In this document: positions 16,498-24,775 of the stretch, piece by piece
Layout of the letters: each line of letters begins with the position of its first letter
Position numbering within the stretch: the stretch's first letter is position 1
Assembly: GCF_001579045.1 (NCBI RefSeq)
Contig: NZ_KQ970261.1
Coordinates: 109,280 to 143,008 of the forward strand
From: Streptococcus mitis
GTDB taxonomy: Bacteria > Bacillota > Bacilli > Lactobacillales > Streptococcaceae
Length of the DNA stretch: 33,729 nt
Direction: 5' to 3'
The notes under the pieces: model-generated
Databases searched by the model: none
Told to the model about the DNA's origin: nothing
The model's input: only the letters and a program-made list of their open reading frames with translations
Program-made: the position numbers and the translations under genes

Positions 16498-17664
16498 TTA
16501 AGCCTGACGTTGTCCGAAATCTGCAATCATCTGATCCATTTCTTGTCGACTCGGAGTTGTCAACATATAAAGGTAATCTCCTTGAAGTTCTGCGAAGGCC
16601 GCTGGCATGATTTTTTTAACCTTGAACTGCTGACTATATTTAGCAAGCAAGTCCTCCTCAGAATAGACATAGTGAGCATTTGCACGGCGAGAAGTAGCCA
16701 AACAATACTGCGGTTCAAACTCTGACACTGGGAACTCTTCTCCTGCGACAATCGCCGCATAGCCTCGGTAGAGGTCCAAGGAATGAGCAAAGTTATAAAC
16801 ATCAATGGTAAAACCACCTGCAGGACGGTTATTGTACTCAATGGCAATGTAGTCGTCCCCTTCACGGAAGAACTCAATATGGAAGAACCGTTCTTTCATA
16901 CCAAATTCTTTGACAATTGCCTCACCATATTTACGTAATTTAGGATCCATATCCTTGAGAACGTAATAAGAATTGTCCATCTTGTAAAGCATAAGATCAA
17001 GCGGTGTATAGGCGTAGTCGAAGGTTGTTGAAAAGACAATTTTTCCATCCTTGTCCACTAGACCATCAAAGGTACAAATTTCGCTGGAAGTGACAAATTT
17101 TTCAAAGAAATAAACAGTTGAATGATCCCACTCAGTCTTGAAGTGATTGATATCGTCTTCTGTCTCAAGCTTAAAGGTTGCGGCTGCTCCCACTCCATTA
17201 TCAGGTTTGGCAATCATTGGAAGACCGATTTCGTTCACTGCTTGATCCACATCTGCTTCCGTCTTGATAACAGCTCCAGGGACCACAGGGACACCTGCTT
17301 TTTTGAAAAGCTTCTTCATTTCAGACTTAAATTTCGTCTTTTTGAGATCCTCTGGTTTAGCACCAAAAACATTGAATTGTTCACGGAGAGCTGCGTCCAG
17401 TTCAAGCCAGTATTCATTATGGGATTCAATGCGGTCAATTGGTCCATGTTTATAAAAGAGAAAAGCAACTGCACGTTTGACTTCATCTATGTTCTCAAGA
17501 TTGTCTACACGGAAATATTCGGTTAGGCTATTGCGCAAGGGCTCATCCAATTGCTCGTAAGGCTCTTGACCAATTCCCAAGACGGTGATGCCTTTATTGG
17601 CTAGTTCGATGGTAAACTGTTGAAAGTTTTGTGGATAGTAGGGAGAAATAACAAGGTAATTCAT
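16498..17664 (-). CDS. ATP-grasp domain protein of unknown substrate
   Basis: A 388-residue ATP-grasp enzyme, the class that joins a carboxylate to an amine or thiol through an acyl phosphate. The N-terminal pre-grasp domain starts MNYLVISPYYPQNFQQ. The nucleotide-binding lysine lies in MIAKPDNGVGAAATF (K153). The Mg-binding segment has E264 (FHIEFF) and E276-YNNRP, matching the usual Glu/Glu-x-Asn pattern. Such proteins are sometimes mislabelled carbamoyl-phosphate synthase short form. ATG at 17664 with AAGGAG. It is the last gene of an operon behind two esterase-like genes, 12 nt after the second. This suggests the three enzymes make or process one amide- or ester-containing compound, which I cannot name. 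Confidence 0.85.
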   Translation of the reverse strand: MNYLVISPYYPQNFQQFTIELANKGITVLGIGQEPYEQLDEPLRNSLTEYFRVDNLENIDEVKRAVAFLFYKHGPIDRIESHNEYWLELDAALREQFNVFGAKPEDLKKTKFKSEMKKLFKKAGVPVVPGAVIKTEADVDQAVNEIGLPMIAKPDNGVGAAATFKLETEDDINHFKTEWDHSTVYFFEKFVTSSEICTFDGLVDKDGKIVFSTTFDYAYTPLDLMLYKMDNSYYVLKDMDPKLRKYGEAIVKEFGMKERFFHIEFFREGDDYIAIEYNNRPAGGFTIDVYNFAHSLDLYRGYAAIVAGEEFPVSEFEPQYCLATSRRANAHYVYSEEDLLAKYSQQFKVKKIMPAAFAELQGDYLYMLTTPSRQEMDQMIADFGQRQA

Positions 17665-17676
17665 AGGTAACTCCTT

Positions 17677-18417
17677 TTATAAATAGAGATGACCGAGGAA
17701 ATAAGGCATTTGTTTGCGCCACCATTCCCAGTCGTGGGCGACATCATATCCCCATTCAGCAAACCAGGCTGGAATTTGTTTCTGGTCAAAGGCTTCTTTA
17801 AGCTTGTAGAAGGATGGCAAGCCATCTTGTTCCCAGGCACCGAGACCTGTACAAAGCACAATCTCTGCCTGACGATAACGATCAATAAACCAGCCGTCGT
17901 TCTGGTTCCAGATATAATCTACTGGCGAGTTTTGGTAAATAGCATCGTCATTGTAGTAATCGCCAACAAAGAAACGTGCGTCGTAAACACCACTAAGAGC
18001 TATTACCTTGGTAAAGACATCTGGATGCTGGAGGAAGAAATTGAGTGCATGGTAGGCGCCCATAGAGCAACCTGTCGTCATCATGCCATCAAACCAACCT
18101 GTCTTGTGCTTGATAAAAGGAATAGCCTCCTCAATCACATAGCGCTCGTAGGCACGATGCATCTCTGCTTGGTCGTGACCGTTTTTCCAAGTGGCCAACC
18201 AGCTCTCACTGTCTACACTGGAGAGGGTAAAGAACTGGACACGGCCTTCCTCTATAAAGGAAGCACAGGCATCAATCATGCCAAAATCATAGTATTCATT
18301 GTGACTACCACCTGATGAAGCAAAGACCACAACTGGAATACCATCATGACCATAACGATTAAGGTACATTTCACGGTTAAGATTGCCACTCCAGTGGCTA
18401 AGATGTTCAATATTCAT
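17677..18417 (-). CDS. Esterase-D-like alpha/beta hydrolase (operon gene 2)
   Basis: A 246-residue alpha/beta hydrolase of the putative-esterase family, related to esterase D and Fes-like proteins. The nucleophile elbow is GCSMG with S118, and a C-terminal histidine (H228, DVAHDW) fits the triad. It lacks a signal peptide, so it is cytoplasmic. Aromatic residues are abundant near the C-terminus (AWFAEWGYD, WEWWRK), which could line an acyl or aryl pocket. The start at 18417 has AAAGGA about 11 nt upstream, slightly long; an out-of-frame ATG sits between. It lies 21 nt after the first esterase gene and 12 nt before the ATP-grasp gene. Confidence 0.88.
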   Translation of the reverse strand: MNIEHLSHWSGNLNREMYLNRYGHDGIPVVVFASSGGSHNEYYDFGMIDACASFIEEGRVQFFTLSSVDSESWLATWKNGHDQAEMHRAYERYVIEEAIPFIKHKTGWFDGMMTTGCSMGAYHALNFFLQHPDVFTKVIALSGVYDARFFVGDYYNDDAIYQNSPVDYIWNQNDGWFIDRYRQAEIVLCTGLGAWEQDGLPSFYKLKEAFDQKQIPAWFAEWGYDVAHDWEWWRKQMPYFLGHLYL

Positions 18418-18438
18418 TTCATTTTTTCCTTTCTTAAC

Positions 18439-19263
18439 TTACCATTTTTCTGCAAAAAATCTCAGACAGTCGGGTAGATTTTCTGACCAAGGGATTTCAC
18501 TATGGATAGCACCAGACTGAATTTTCAGCACAAGATTATCCAGATGTACTCCCCCTGCTATCAAATCATGGTAATATCGTAGCGATGAATCAATGTAGGC
18601 TTGTTTGATATTGCCAGCCATCAAGGTCTTGTCCGTATTATCCGCTTCTTCCGTTCCCACATAGATGAAGATGCGCTGGTCAGGCGACAGTTGCTGGCGC
18701 TCAATATAGCGGTTAAATGCTTCTTGGTGGAGCCAGTTGGCAGATGAAAAGACGCCCAAGCAACCAATTTGGTCTTGGTATTCCAAACCGATAAACTGGG
18801 TAATATTTCCTCCTAGCGAGGAACCAATCATAGCCGTATGTTGGCGGTCTGCTTTTGTACGGTAGGTCTCATCGATAAAAGGCTTGACTACCTCCATCAC
18901 AAACTCGGCATACTCCACACCCTTACCACCAAACTGCTGCCCTGGGATAGGAGATTCTTGGAACTTCCAAGCCGCATACTCATTCATCCGCTCTATGCCA
19001 TCATTGTCAATAGCCACGACAATCATGCGACTGATATCAGGATTACGCTTAATAGCTGGGATAATCTTCCACGAATGACCAATGAAGGACTCCTTGCTAT
19101 AAAAAACATTTTGCCCGTCATGAAAGTATACAACAGGATAGGAACGGTCCGTGTCTTTCTCATAATCTTTAGGCAGAAGAACACGCACACGGCGTTCCTT
19201 ACCTGTATAAGGAACCTTGAGTTTGTGTTCTTTCATTTTTAGATAAAAGTAGGATTGATTCAT
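18439..19263 (-). CDS. Esterase-like alpha/beta hydrolase (operon gene 1)
   Basis: A 274-residue hydrolase of the putative-esterase family. The elbow is GSSLGG with S149, the oxyanion region is VVYFHDGQNVF, and the probable triad histidine is H254 in AIHSEIPW. Enterochelin-esterase-like proteins share this arrangement. It differs clearly in sequence from the next esterase, so the pair is not a recent duplication. I use the ATG at 19263 because the frame can extend only to a TTG lying about 5 nt after the predicted transcription start. First gene of the three-gene operon, driven by the promoter at 19299-19304. Confidence 0.87.
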   Translation of the reverse strand: MNQSYFYLKMKEHKLKVPYTGKERRVRVLLPKDYEKDTDRSYPVVYFHDGQNVFYSKESFIGHSWKIIPAIKRNPDISRMIVVAIDNDGIERMNEYAAWKFQESPIPGQQFGGKGVEYAEFVMEVVKPFIDETYRTKADRQHTAMIGSSLGGNITQFIGLEYQDQIGCLGVFSSANWLHQEAFNRYIERQQLSPDQRIFIYVGTEEADNTDKTLMAGNIKQAYIDSSLRYYHDLIAGGVHLDNLVLKIQSGAIHSEIPWSENLPDCLRFFAEKW

Positions 19264-19298
19264 TGTCAGAAAACTCTCTATATTCAAAATTTATTCTC

Positions 19299-19307
19299 AT
19301 TATATCA
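19299..19307 (-). promoter_or_regulatory. Extended -10 promoter of the esterase/ATP-grasp operon
   Basis: Minus-strand TGATATAAT is a perfect extended -10 box (TATAAT at 19304-19299), about 35 nt upstream of the ATG. The -35 position (about 19327-19322) is poor and overlaps the T-run of the thiI terminator. Confidence 0.6.
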
Positions 19308-19315
19308 CAGTTTAA

Positions 19316-19363
19316 GAAAAAAAGTTAGTTTTGCTTCCATTTTTGGATTAAAAACTAACTTTT
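19316..19363 (-). terminator. Intrinsic terminator of thiI
   Basis: AAAAGTTAGTTTT (19320-19332) and AAAACTAACTTTT (19351-19363) form a perfect 13-bp stem with an 18-nt loop. On the minus strand it ends in a run of seven T, about 35 bp past the thiI stop. Confidence 0.8.
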
Positions 19364-19397
19364 CATTTAATTTTCTAAATTCTTTTGGATTTTCTGA

Positions 19398-20612
19398 TTA
19401 GAGCAGATTGTCAATCAAGTCATCGACCTCATCTTTTTCAGCCTGCGGTGTGATTTCAGTAATCATAATCCCTGCCACTGCTCGCTCAACTAAGCCTTCA
19501 ACATCCATACGCGCTTCGTACTGCTCCGCATTCTTAATCTTAGGATTAGTCTTTGGACGATCTGGTGCAAAAATCGTACAACAGTCTTCAAAAGGCTGGA
19601 TTGAAATGTCAAAGGTATCAATTTCTTGTGCAATATCGATGATTTCCAACTTATCCATGGTCACAACTGGACGGATGATGGGAGTGTTGGTCACAGCGTT
19701 AATAGCCTGCATGCTTTCCAAGGTCTGGCTAGCTACTTGACCTAGGCTTTCCCCATTGATGATAACCAAACCATTTCGTACCTCACGAATACGGTCAGTA
19801 ATCCGCATCATAAAACGACGCGTCAAGGTCATGAGATAGGCTTCTGGCGCCTTGGCCTTAATTTCCTCTTGAATCTCTGTAAAAGGAATTTCGATAAACT
19901 GGATATTTCCTCCAAACTTGGTCAATTTACGAGTCAAATCTTGCGCTTTTTTAAGGGCACCAGGACTGGTGTAAGGAGGGCTGGCAAAGTGAACAGCCTC
20001 GATGTCCACCCCACGCTTAAGAGCAAGATAACCAGCCACAGGTGAGTCAATCCCTCCTGACAACATAAGCATCCCTTTACCTGAAGTTCCAACTGGCAAA
20101 CCACCAGCTCCACGAATGGTTTCATAAGAAATATAAGCAGCTTCCTCACGAATCTCCACTTGGAGATTGATATCAGGACTTTTCATTTGAGCTTGCACAT
20201 TTGGAATAGCTTCAAAAACAGCTCCTCCAAGAGTTTGGTTTAGTTCACGACTGTCGAGTTCAAAGTTGTGGTCGCTACGCTTGCTAGAAATCTTAAAGGT
20301 CATGCCTTCCTTGTAGATGTCCTGCATAATCTCTTGGACAGAAGACTTCAGAACTTCTACAGATTTTTCAACCTTATAAACAGGGGAAAAGTTTTGAATT
20401 CCAAAGACTTTCTTGAGTGATTCTGCTACTGCTGTGTAATCTGCTCCATTGAGGTAAGCATGGGCACGGTCGCGATCTGCCGTTACCTTAACTTGGGGAT
20501 AGATAGACAAAACGTCTGAAATATTATTACGAAGTTTATTGATGAAACGCATACGGTTTTTACCCTTGGTTGACAGCTCACCGTAGCGAATCATAATTTC
20601 TGAATACTGCAT
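19398..20612 (-). CDS. thiI: tRNA 4-thiouridine synthase ThiI (short form)
   Basis: A 404-residue ThiI. It has an N-terminal ferredoxin-like/THUMP region (about 1-165) and a PP-loop adenylation domain with SGGIDS at 185-190. It adenylates U8 of tRNA and inserts sulfur to make s4U, a near-UV sensor and tRNA quality mark. It stops before the C-terminal rhodanese domain found in E. coli ThiI, as in Bacillus. In that case sulfur comes directly from a dedicated cysteine desulfurase, and the gene just upstream encodes one with an 8-nt gap. A CC pair in [12 protein letters not shown] near the C-terminus may take part. A thiazole role is unlikely without rhodanese. Confidence 0.95.
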   Translation of the reverse strand: MQYSEIMIRYGELSTKGKNRMRFINKLRNNISDVLSIYPQVKVTADRDRAHAYLNGADYTAVAESLKKVFGIQNFSPVYKVEKSVEVLKSSVQEIMQDIYKEGMTFKISSKRSDHNFELDSRELNQTLGGAVFEAIPNVQAQMKSPDINLQVEIREEAAYISYETIRGAGGLPVGTSGKGMLMLSGGIDSPVAGYLALKRGVDIEAVHFASPPYTSPGALKKAQDLTRKLTKFGGNIQFIEIPFTEIQEEIKAKAPEAYLMTLTRRFMMRITDRIREVRNGLVIINGESLGQVASQTLESMQAINAVTNTPIIRPVVTMDKLEIIDIAQEIDTFDISIQPFEDCCTIFAPDRPKTNPKIKNAEQYEARMDVEGLVERAVAGIMITEITPQAEKDEVDDLIDNLL

Positions 20613-20620
20613 GAATGCTC

Positions 20621-21763
20621 CTATCTTACTTTTCTAGTTTGATTGTAAATTAATTTTAACTTAGTCAAAAACTGCTCGACCTGACTCATATCATTTTCAA
20701 TGTCTAGACTAAGACGCACAGCTGACTGGGCCTTGTCCTTATTCACTCCCATAGCAATCAAGGTACCTGCAGGTTTTCCTGCCTTGGACGAACAAGCAGA
20801 GGTCGTTGAGATGAAAATATCATAGTCTTCAAAGGCGTGAACGATGACTTCACCTCGAACACCTTTGATTCCAAAAGTCAGGATATGAGGGGCAAAGTCT
20901 TCCTCATCTGAAAAGACAAAAATATCTGGATAGTCCAGAAGGGCTTGGCGAATAACAGCTTTCATCTGTCCAGTCTTGCTCCTAAAGATATCTAGCTTTT
21001 CCATAGACAAACGGAGGGCCTTGGCTGTCGCAGCAATCCCTGCAACATTTTCAGTTGTCGAACGATAGTCGCGCTCCTGACCACCACCTGTTAAAAGAGC
21101 CGTAATCTTCTTGCCAGACTTGATATAAACAAAACCAACACCACGAACTCCGTGGAACTTGTGACTAGAAAAAGTCGCGAAATCCACTCGTTCTGTCAGA
21201 TACTTTTCAGTCGGAATCTTAGCAAGTGCCTGAACCGCATCAACGTGGAAAGTAATAGTTGGCTTGTCTGCCAATAGTTTTGAAATAGCCTCAATAGGTT
21301 GAACAGAACCAATTTCATTGTTTACTGCCATGATAGAAATGAGGGTCGTATCAGGTCTTATCAAATCTGCTAGTGCCTCAACATCCACAAATCCTTTCTC
21401 ATTAACTGGAGCAAAATCCACTTCAAAACCTTGAGATTTCAACCAGAGGGCTGATTCCTTAACTGCTGGATGTTCAATGTTCGAAACGATGATGTGCTTG
21501 CCAAACTGGGCTTTTTCAAAGGCCACCCCCTTGATGACCCAGTTATCCCCTTCTGTTCCTCCAGAGGTAAAGAAGATTTCATCACTTTTCTTACCGATTA
21601 AATCTGCAATTTGCTGACGAGAAGCATCTAAGATTCGTGTTGCCTGGTCTCCCAAACGATGGAGACTAGATGGGTTCCCTAAAATTTTTGACGCCACCTG
21701 CATATAGGTTTCAAGGGCTTCAGGATAGGGCTTGGTCGTCGCCGAATTATCAAAGTAAATCAT
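20621..21763 (-). CDS. Cysteine desulfurase, NifS/IscS family (NifZ-like partner of ThiI)
   Basis: A 380-residue PLP enzyme that removes sulfur from cysteine to give a persulfide. Visible residues: the FDNSATTKP start, H98 in NIEHPA, the PLP lysine K202 in SSHKFHG, and the catalytic C324 in [11 protein letters not shown]. In Bacillus subtilis the paralogue NifZ pairs with a short ThiI for s4U formation; the same gene order and coupling here imply the same job. A role in general Fe-S assembly is less likely because no scaffold gene is adjacent. ATG at 21763, first gene of the operon, with a good promoter 33-61 bp upstream. Confidence 0.93.
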   Translation of the reverse strand: MIYFDNSATTKPYPEALETYMQVASKILGNPSSLHRLGDQATRILDASRQQIADLIGKKSDEIFFTSGGTEGDNWVIKGVAFEKAQFGKHIIVSNIEHPAVKESALWLKSQGFEVDFAPVNEKGFVDVEALADLIRPDTTLISIMAVNNEIGSVQPIEAISKLLADKPTITFHVDAVQALAKIPTEKYLTERVDFATFSSHKFHGVRGVGFVYIKSGKKITALLTGGGQERDYRSTTENVAGIAATAKALRLSMEKLDIFRSKTGQMKAVIRQALLDYPDIFVFSDEEDFAPHILTFGIKGVRGEVIVHAFEDYDIFISTTSACSSKAGKPAGTLIAMGVNKDKAQSAVRLSLDIENDMSQVEQFLTKLKLIYNQTRKVR

Positions 21764-21795
21764 GTTTTCTCACGCTTTCTAAAATCACTCCTTCT

Positions 21796-21824
21796 ATTGT
21801 ATCATGAAACGAAGCCTGCGACAA
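21796..21824 (-). promoter_or_regulatory. Promoter of the cysteine desulfurase-thiI operon
   Basis: Minus-strand TTGTCG (21824-21819), 17-nt spacer ending TGA, TACAAT (21801-21796). It is divergent from the promoter of the small membrane protein gene. Confidence 0.65.
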
Positions 21825-21870
21825 GAAAGGGCATTTCCTCTTTTTTTAAGATTTTTTTAAAGAAATGAGG

Positions 21871-21876
21871 TATAAT
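21871..21876 (+). promoter_or_regulatory. -10 box of the small membrane protein gene
   Basis: A perfect TATAAT 25 nt before the ATG, with no convincing -35 hexamer in the T/A-rich upstream stretch. The leader carries AAAGGAGAG as ribosome binding site. Confidence 0.5.
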
Positions 21877-21901
21877 AAATTTTAATTAAAGGAGAGAATG
21901 T

Positions 21902-22339
21902 ATGTCTAATTATCGTAGAACTTCAAAACCAAAAACAGAACACATCAAAAAAGGCTTTACAGTCTTTCAAAAAACCGTCGCTACTATCGGTAGTATCCTT
22001 GGCTTAATTACCGCAAGTATCACTATCATGAACGCCTTGGATAATAACAAAAATACTAAAAAAGAACCTGCGACAACCCAGACGACAACCATTGTCAAAG
22101 AAATCCAAAAGGAATCCCCTAAGGAAAACACCAGTCCAACTAAGGAAACTAACACTAGTCAAGAAAAAACACAGCAAGAGGAAACACCAAAATCCAGCGT
22201 CAAGGAAGAGAAAAAAGAAGAGCAGAAAGCATCAACTCTGGATTCTTCTACTCCTGCTCCTACTCCAAGTAAGCCTGCCGCTGATAATGAAAAACAGTCC
22301 AATAATACTCCAACTTCAGAAAATAAAAGCAATCAATAG
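21902..22339 (+). CDS. Small membrane-anchored protein with low-complexity tail (DUF6556-like)
   Basis: A 145-residue protein with three parts. Residues 1-24 are basic (RRTSKPKTEHIKK). Residues about 25-46 form one hydrophobic helix (VATIGSILGLITASITIM). A long hydrophilic tail rich in Lys, Glu, Thr, Ser, Gln and later Pro follows. By the positive-inside rule the tail is outside, like a short cell-surface or division-associated linker protein. I recall conserved streptococcal hypotheticals of this type under DUF6556, but that label is from memory. It has a strong ribosome binding site, its own -10 and a terminator, so it is a genuine gene. It lies convergent to ftsK; no function is known. Confidence 0.85.
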   Translation: MSNYRRTSKPKTEHIKKGFTVFQKTVATIGSILGLITASITIMNALDNNKNTKKEPATTQTTTIVKEIQKESPKENTSPTKETNTSQEKTQQEETPKSSVKEEKKEEQKASTLDSSTPAPTPSKPAADNEKQSNNTPTSENKSNQ

Positions 22340-22344
22340 CCTCT

Positions 22345-22386
22345 AAAATAGCTTCCCTCCAAACTTGGAAAGAAGCTATTTTTTTA
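22345..22386. terminator. Terminator shared by the small membrane protein gene and ftsK
   Basis: AAAATAGCTTC (22345-22355) and GAAGCTATTTT (22372-22382) form an 11-bp stem with a 16-nt loop. A run of seven T follows on plus. The reverse orientation, ending TTTTAGAGG, could serve ftsK, whose stop codon overlaps the T-run. Confidence 0.8.
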
Positions 22387-24687
22387 TTGTTGTAAAACTT
22401 TTCTTGGTTTGGTACCTTCAGCTGGACCAATGACACCTGCCATCTCAAGCTCTTCCATGAGACGGGTCGCACGGTTAAATCCAACTGACAAACGACGCTG
22501 AATCATAGATGCGCTTGCTTTCTGAGTTTCGATTACCAAAGCCTTGGCTTCTTCAAATAGCGGATCCCCACCAGATTCACCATCTGAAAATTCTCCTTCA
22601 TTTTCAGAAACCTCACCGGGATCAAAACTCTCATCGTAGTCCGCATCTGCCTGAGCCTTAATGAAGTTTACGATGCGTTCAACATCATCATCCGAGATAA
22701 AGGATCCTTGGAGACGAACTGGATGATTTTCATCAATCGGTTTAAAGAGCATGTCACCTCGACCAAGCAGTTTTTCTGCTCCATTTTCATCCAAGATAGT
22801 ACGAGAATCTGTTCCTGATGAAACTGCGAAAGCGACACGAGATGGGACATTAGCCTTAATCAAACCAGAGATGACGTCAACAGATGGGCGCTGGGTTGCG
22901 AGAATCATGTGGATACCAGCAGCACGCGCCTTCTGTCCCAAACGGATAATGGCATCTTCCACTTCCTTACTGGCCACCATCATAAGGTCAGCCAACTCAT
23001 CCACAATCACGACAATGAGTGGTAGCGGAACCTGCTTGTACTCAGACTGGGCATTGAACTCTTCTACCTTGGCATTAAAGCCTGCAATATTGCGGACTCC
23101 TACCTTGGCAAAGAGTTCATAACGATTTTCCATCTCATCCACAACCTTTTGCAGAGCCTTGCTGGCTTTGCGTGGATTGGTCACAACTGGAATCAAGAGG
23201 TGGGGAATATCATTGTAAACAGATAACTCAACCATCTTGGGATCGACCATCATAAATTTAACTTGGTCAGGTCTCGCCTTCATGAGGATGCTGGCGATAA
23301 TGCCGTTAACAGCTACTGACTTCCCTGAACCCGTTGAACCTGCAACTAGCAAGTGGGGCATTTTGGAAAGGTCAAAAGCTCTTGCGGTGCCATTAACCGC
23401 CTTTCCTAGAGGAATTTCCAAGAGATTTTCTGCTTTCGTTTGAGATTGTTCCCATAGTTCTCGGAAAGAAACTGTCGCAATCTCGGAGTTAGGTACTTCA
23501 ATTCCCACTAAAGATTTCCCTGGGATAGGTGCTTCGATTCGGACATCCTTGGCTGCCAAGGCTAGAGCGAGGTCATCTGCTAGATTGGAAATGCGGTTGA
23601 CCCGTACACCCACTGCAGGCTTGACTTCATACTTGGTCACTGATGGCCCAATTTCGGCCCGTTCAACCGTTACCTTGATACCAAAGCTAGCAAAGGTTTC
23701 TTCTAGGATTTTGATATTTTCACGAACGATTTTCTTCTCTTTAGACTGGTCTTTAGGTTTATCAGGGGCAAAGAGTTGTAAGCTTGGAAGTTTGTATTCA
23801 AGAGCCTCCTTGGCTGAAAAATCAACTTGTACATCTTCATCATCAAAAACCTCCTCATGTTCAGGGAATTCATGTTCAGCTTGAGGTAGGATGATTTCTG
23901 GTTCCACCCACTCTTCTTCTGGAACAGGAGGAACGTCAAGCACAACATCATCAGTCAGAATTTCACCCGTTTCCATATCAACAGGAGGCATATCGAGTAA
24001 GGCTTTTTCAGCCTCTTCTTTTTCTAATCTAGCCTCTTCCTCAGCTTTTTGACGAGCTTTTTCTTCTTGTTTGACAAAGCGTTCCTCTTTTCGACACTCA
24101 TGCCCTTCCCGCCATTTAGCAAAGCCTCTACTGAAAAATTCAGCAATATCGTAAACAGACCAAGGACTGACTAGGAGGGCACCCACTAAAATCAAGATAG
24201 AACCAATAAAGTAAGTACCGATATTGGAGAAGAGAAAGGCGATTGGTACATAGAGTCCAACACCAATCAAGCCACCTCCAGCAAAACTGGTCGTTCGAAA
24301 ACCAGTCAGATCAGTTACAACCTGAGCCATGGTCCCTTTTAGGACCGACTTGTCCAAACCATATTTCCAAACTAAGTAGGCCTCAAAAATCAAGAGTAAG
24401 CCAGCAAATATGGTGAAAAAACCTGATAAGAGTCCTTCCTGTTTTCGTATCCACTTGAAAAAGAAGAGGTAGAGCAGGATACCAAATATTGCCAGATAAG
24501 CTAGGCTACCCACTAGCAAGCGAATTAAATTGTAAAGGGTTATACCTGCAGCCCCTAATTTGAAGGCTGCGAAAATCAATAAAAGGGCGATTCCTAACGA
24601 AATCAACATTCGTTGAATCTCTTCTTTTCTTTCGAGTTCTGCTTTAGACGGTCTCCGTCTTGTTTTACTTGTATTCTTGTTTGCCAT
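22384..24687 (-). CDS. ftsK: DNA translocase FtsK/SpoIIIE
   Basis: A 767-residue septal DNA pump that clears and aligns chromosomes at division. Four to five membrane helices occupy about 27-180. A charged linker rich in Glu (200-300) follows, then the alpha/beta RecA-like motor with Walker A at 450-457 (GSTGSGKS) and Walker B ending D563-E564 ([10 protein letters not shown]). The gamma winged helix (about 700-767, ending [10 protein letters not shown]) reads KOPS/SRS-like orienting sequences. Length matches streptococcal SpoIIIE-type proteins. The ATG at 24687 has only AGAAG close upstream, while a TATAAT ends 6 nt before it, so the mRNA may be leaderless. Downstream of the fructose operon but separated by a terminator. 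Confidence 0.97.
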   Translation of the reverse strand: MANKNTSKTRRRPSKAELERKEEIQRMLISLGIALLLIFAAFKLGAAGITLYNLIRLLVGSLAYLAIFGILLYLFFFKWIRKQEGLLSGFFTIFAGLLLIFEAYLVWKYGLDKSVLKGTMAQVVTDLTGFRTTSFAGGGLIGVGLYVPIAFLFSNIGTYFIGSILILVGALLVSPWSVYDIAEFFSRGFAKWREGHECRKEERFVKQEEKARQKAEEEARLEKEEAEKALLDMPPVDMETGEILTDDVVLDVPPVPEEEWVEPEIILPQAEHEFPEHEEVFDDEDVQVDFSAKEALEYKLPSLQLFAPDKPKDQSKEKKIVRENIKILEETFASFGIKVTVERAEIGPSVTKYEVKPAVGVRVNRISNLADDLALALAAKDVRIEAPIPGKSLVGIEVPNSEIATVSFRELWEQSQTKAENLLEIPLGKAVNGTARAFDLSKMPHLLVAGSTGSGKSVAVNGIIASILMKARPDQVKFMMVDPKMVELSVYNDIPHLLIPVVTNPRKASKALQKVVDEMENRYELFAKVGVRNIAGFNAKVEEFNAQSEYKQVPLPLIVVIVDELADLMMVASKEVEDAIIRLGQKARAAGIHMILATQRPSVDVISGLIKANVPSRVAFAVSSGTDSRTILDENGAEKLLGRGDMLFKPIDENHPVRLQGSFISDDDVERIVNFIKAQADADYDESFDPGEVSENEGEFSDGESGGDPLFEEAKALVIETQKASASMIQRRLSVGFNRATRLMEELEMAGVIGPAEGTKPRKVLQQ

Positions 24688-24693
24688 TCTTCT

Positions 24694-24702
24694 ATTATAC
24701 CA
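24694..24702 (-). promoter_or_regulatory. Extended -10 promoter of ftsK directly before the ATG
   Basis: Minus-strand TGGTATAAT (TATAAT at 24699-24694). Six nucleotides (AGAAGA) separate it from the ATG, so transcription would begin at or next to the start codon. The -35 region is weak. Confidence 0.55.
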
Positions 24703-24724
24703 TATTTCACAGGCATTTCGGAAA

Positions 24725-24757
24725 GAGAAAAAGACTGCACCAAACGGTCCAATCTTT
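24725..24757 (-). terminator. Intrinsic terminator of the fruRKA operon
   Basis: Plus-strand AAAGACTGCACC (24730-24741) and GGTCCAATCTTT (24746-24757) pair as a 12-bp stem with one mismatch and a 4-nt loop. On minus it runs into TTTTTCTCTTT. It lies between fruA and the ftsK promoter. Confidence 0.85.
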
Positions 24758-24775
24758 TCATTTTCTATCTAAGTT

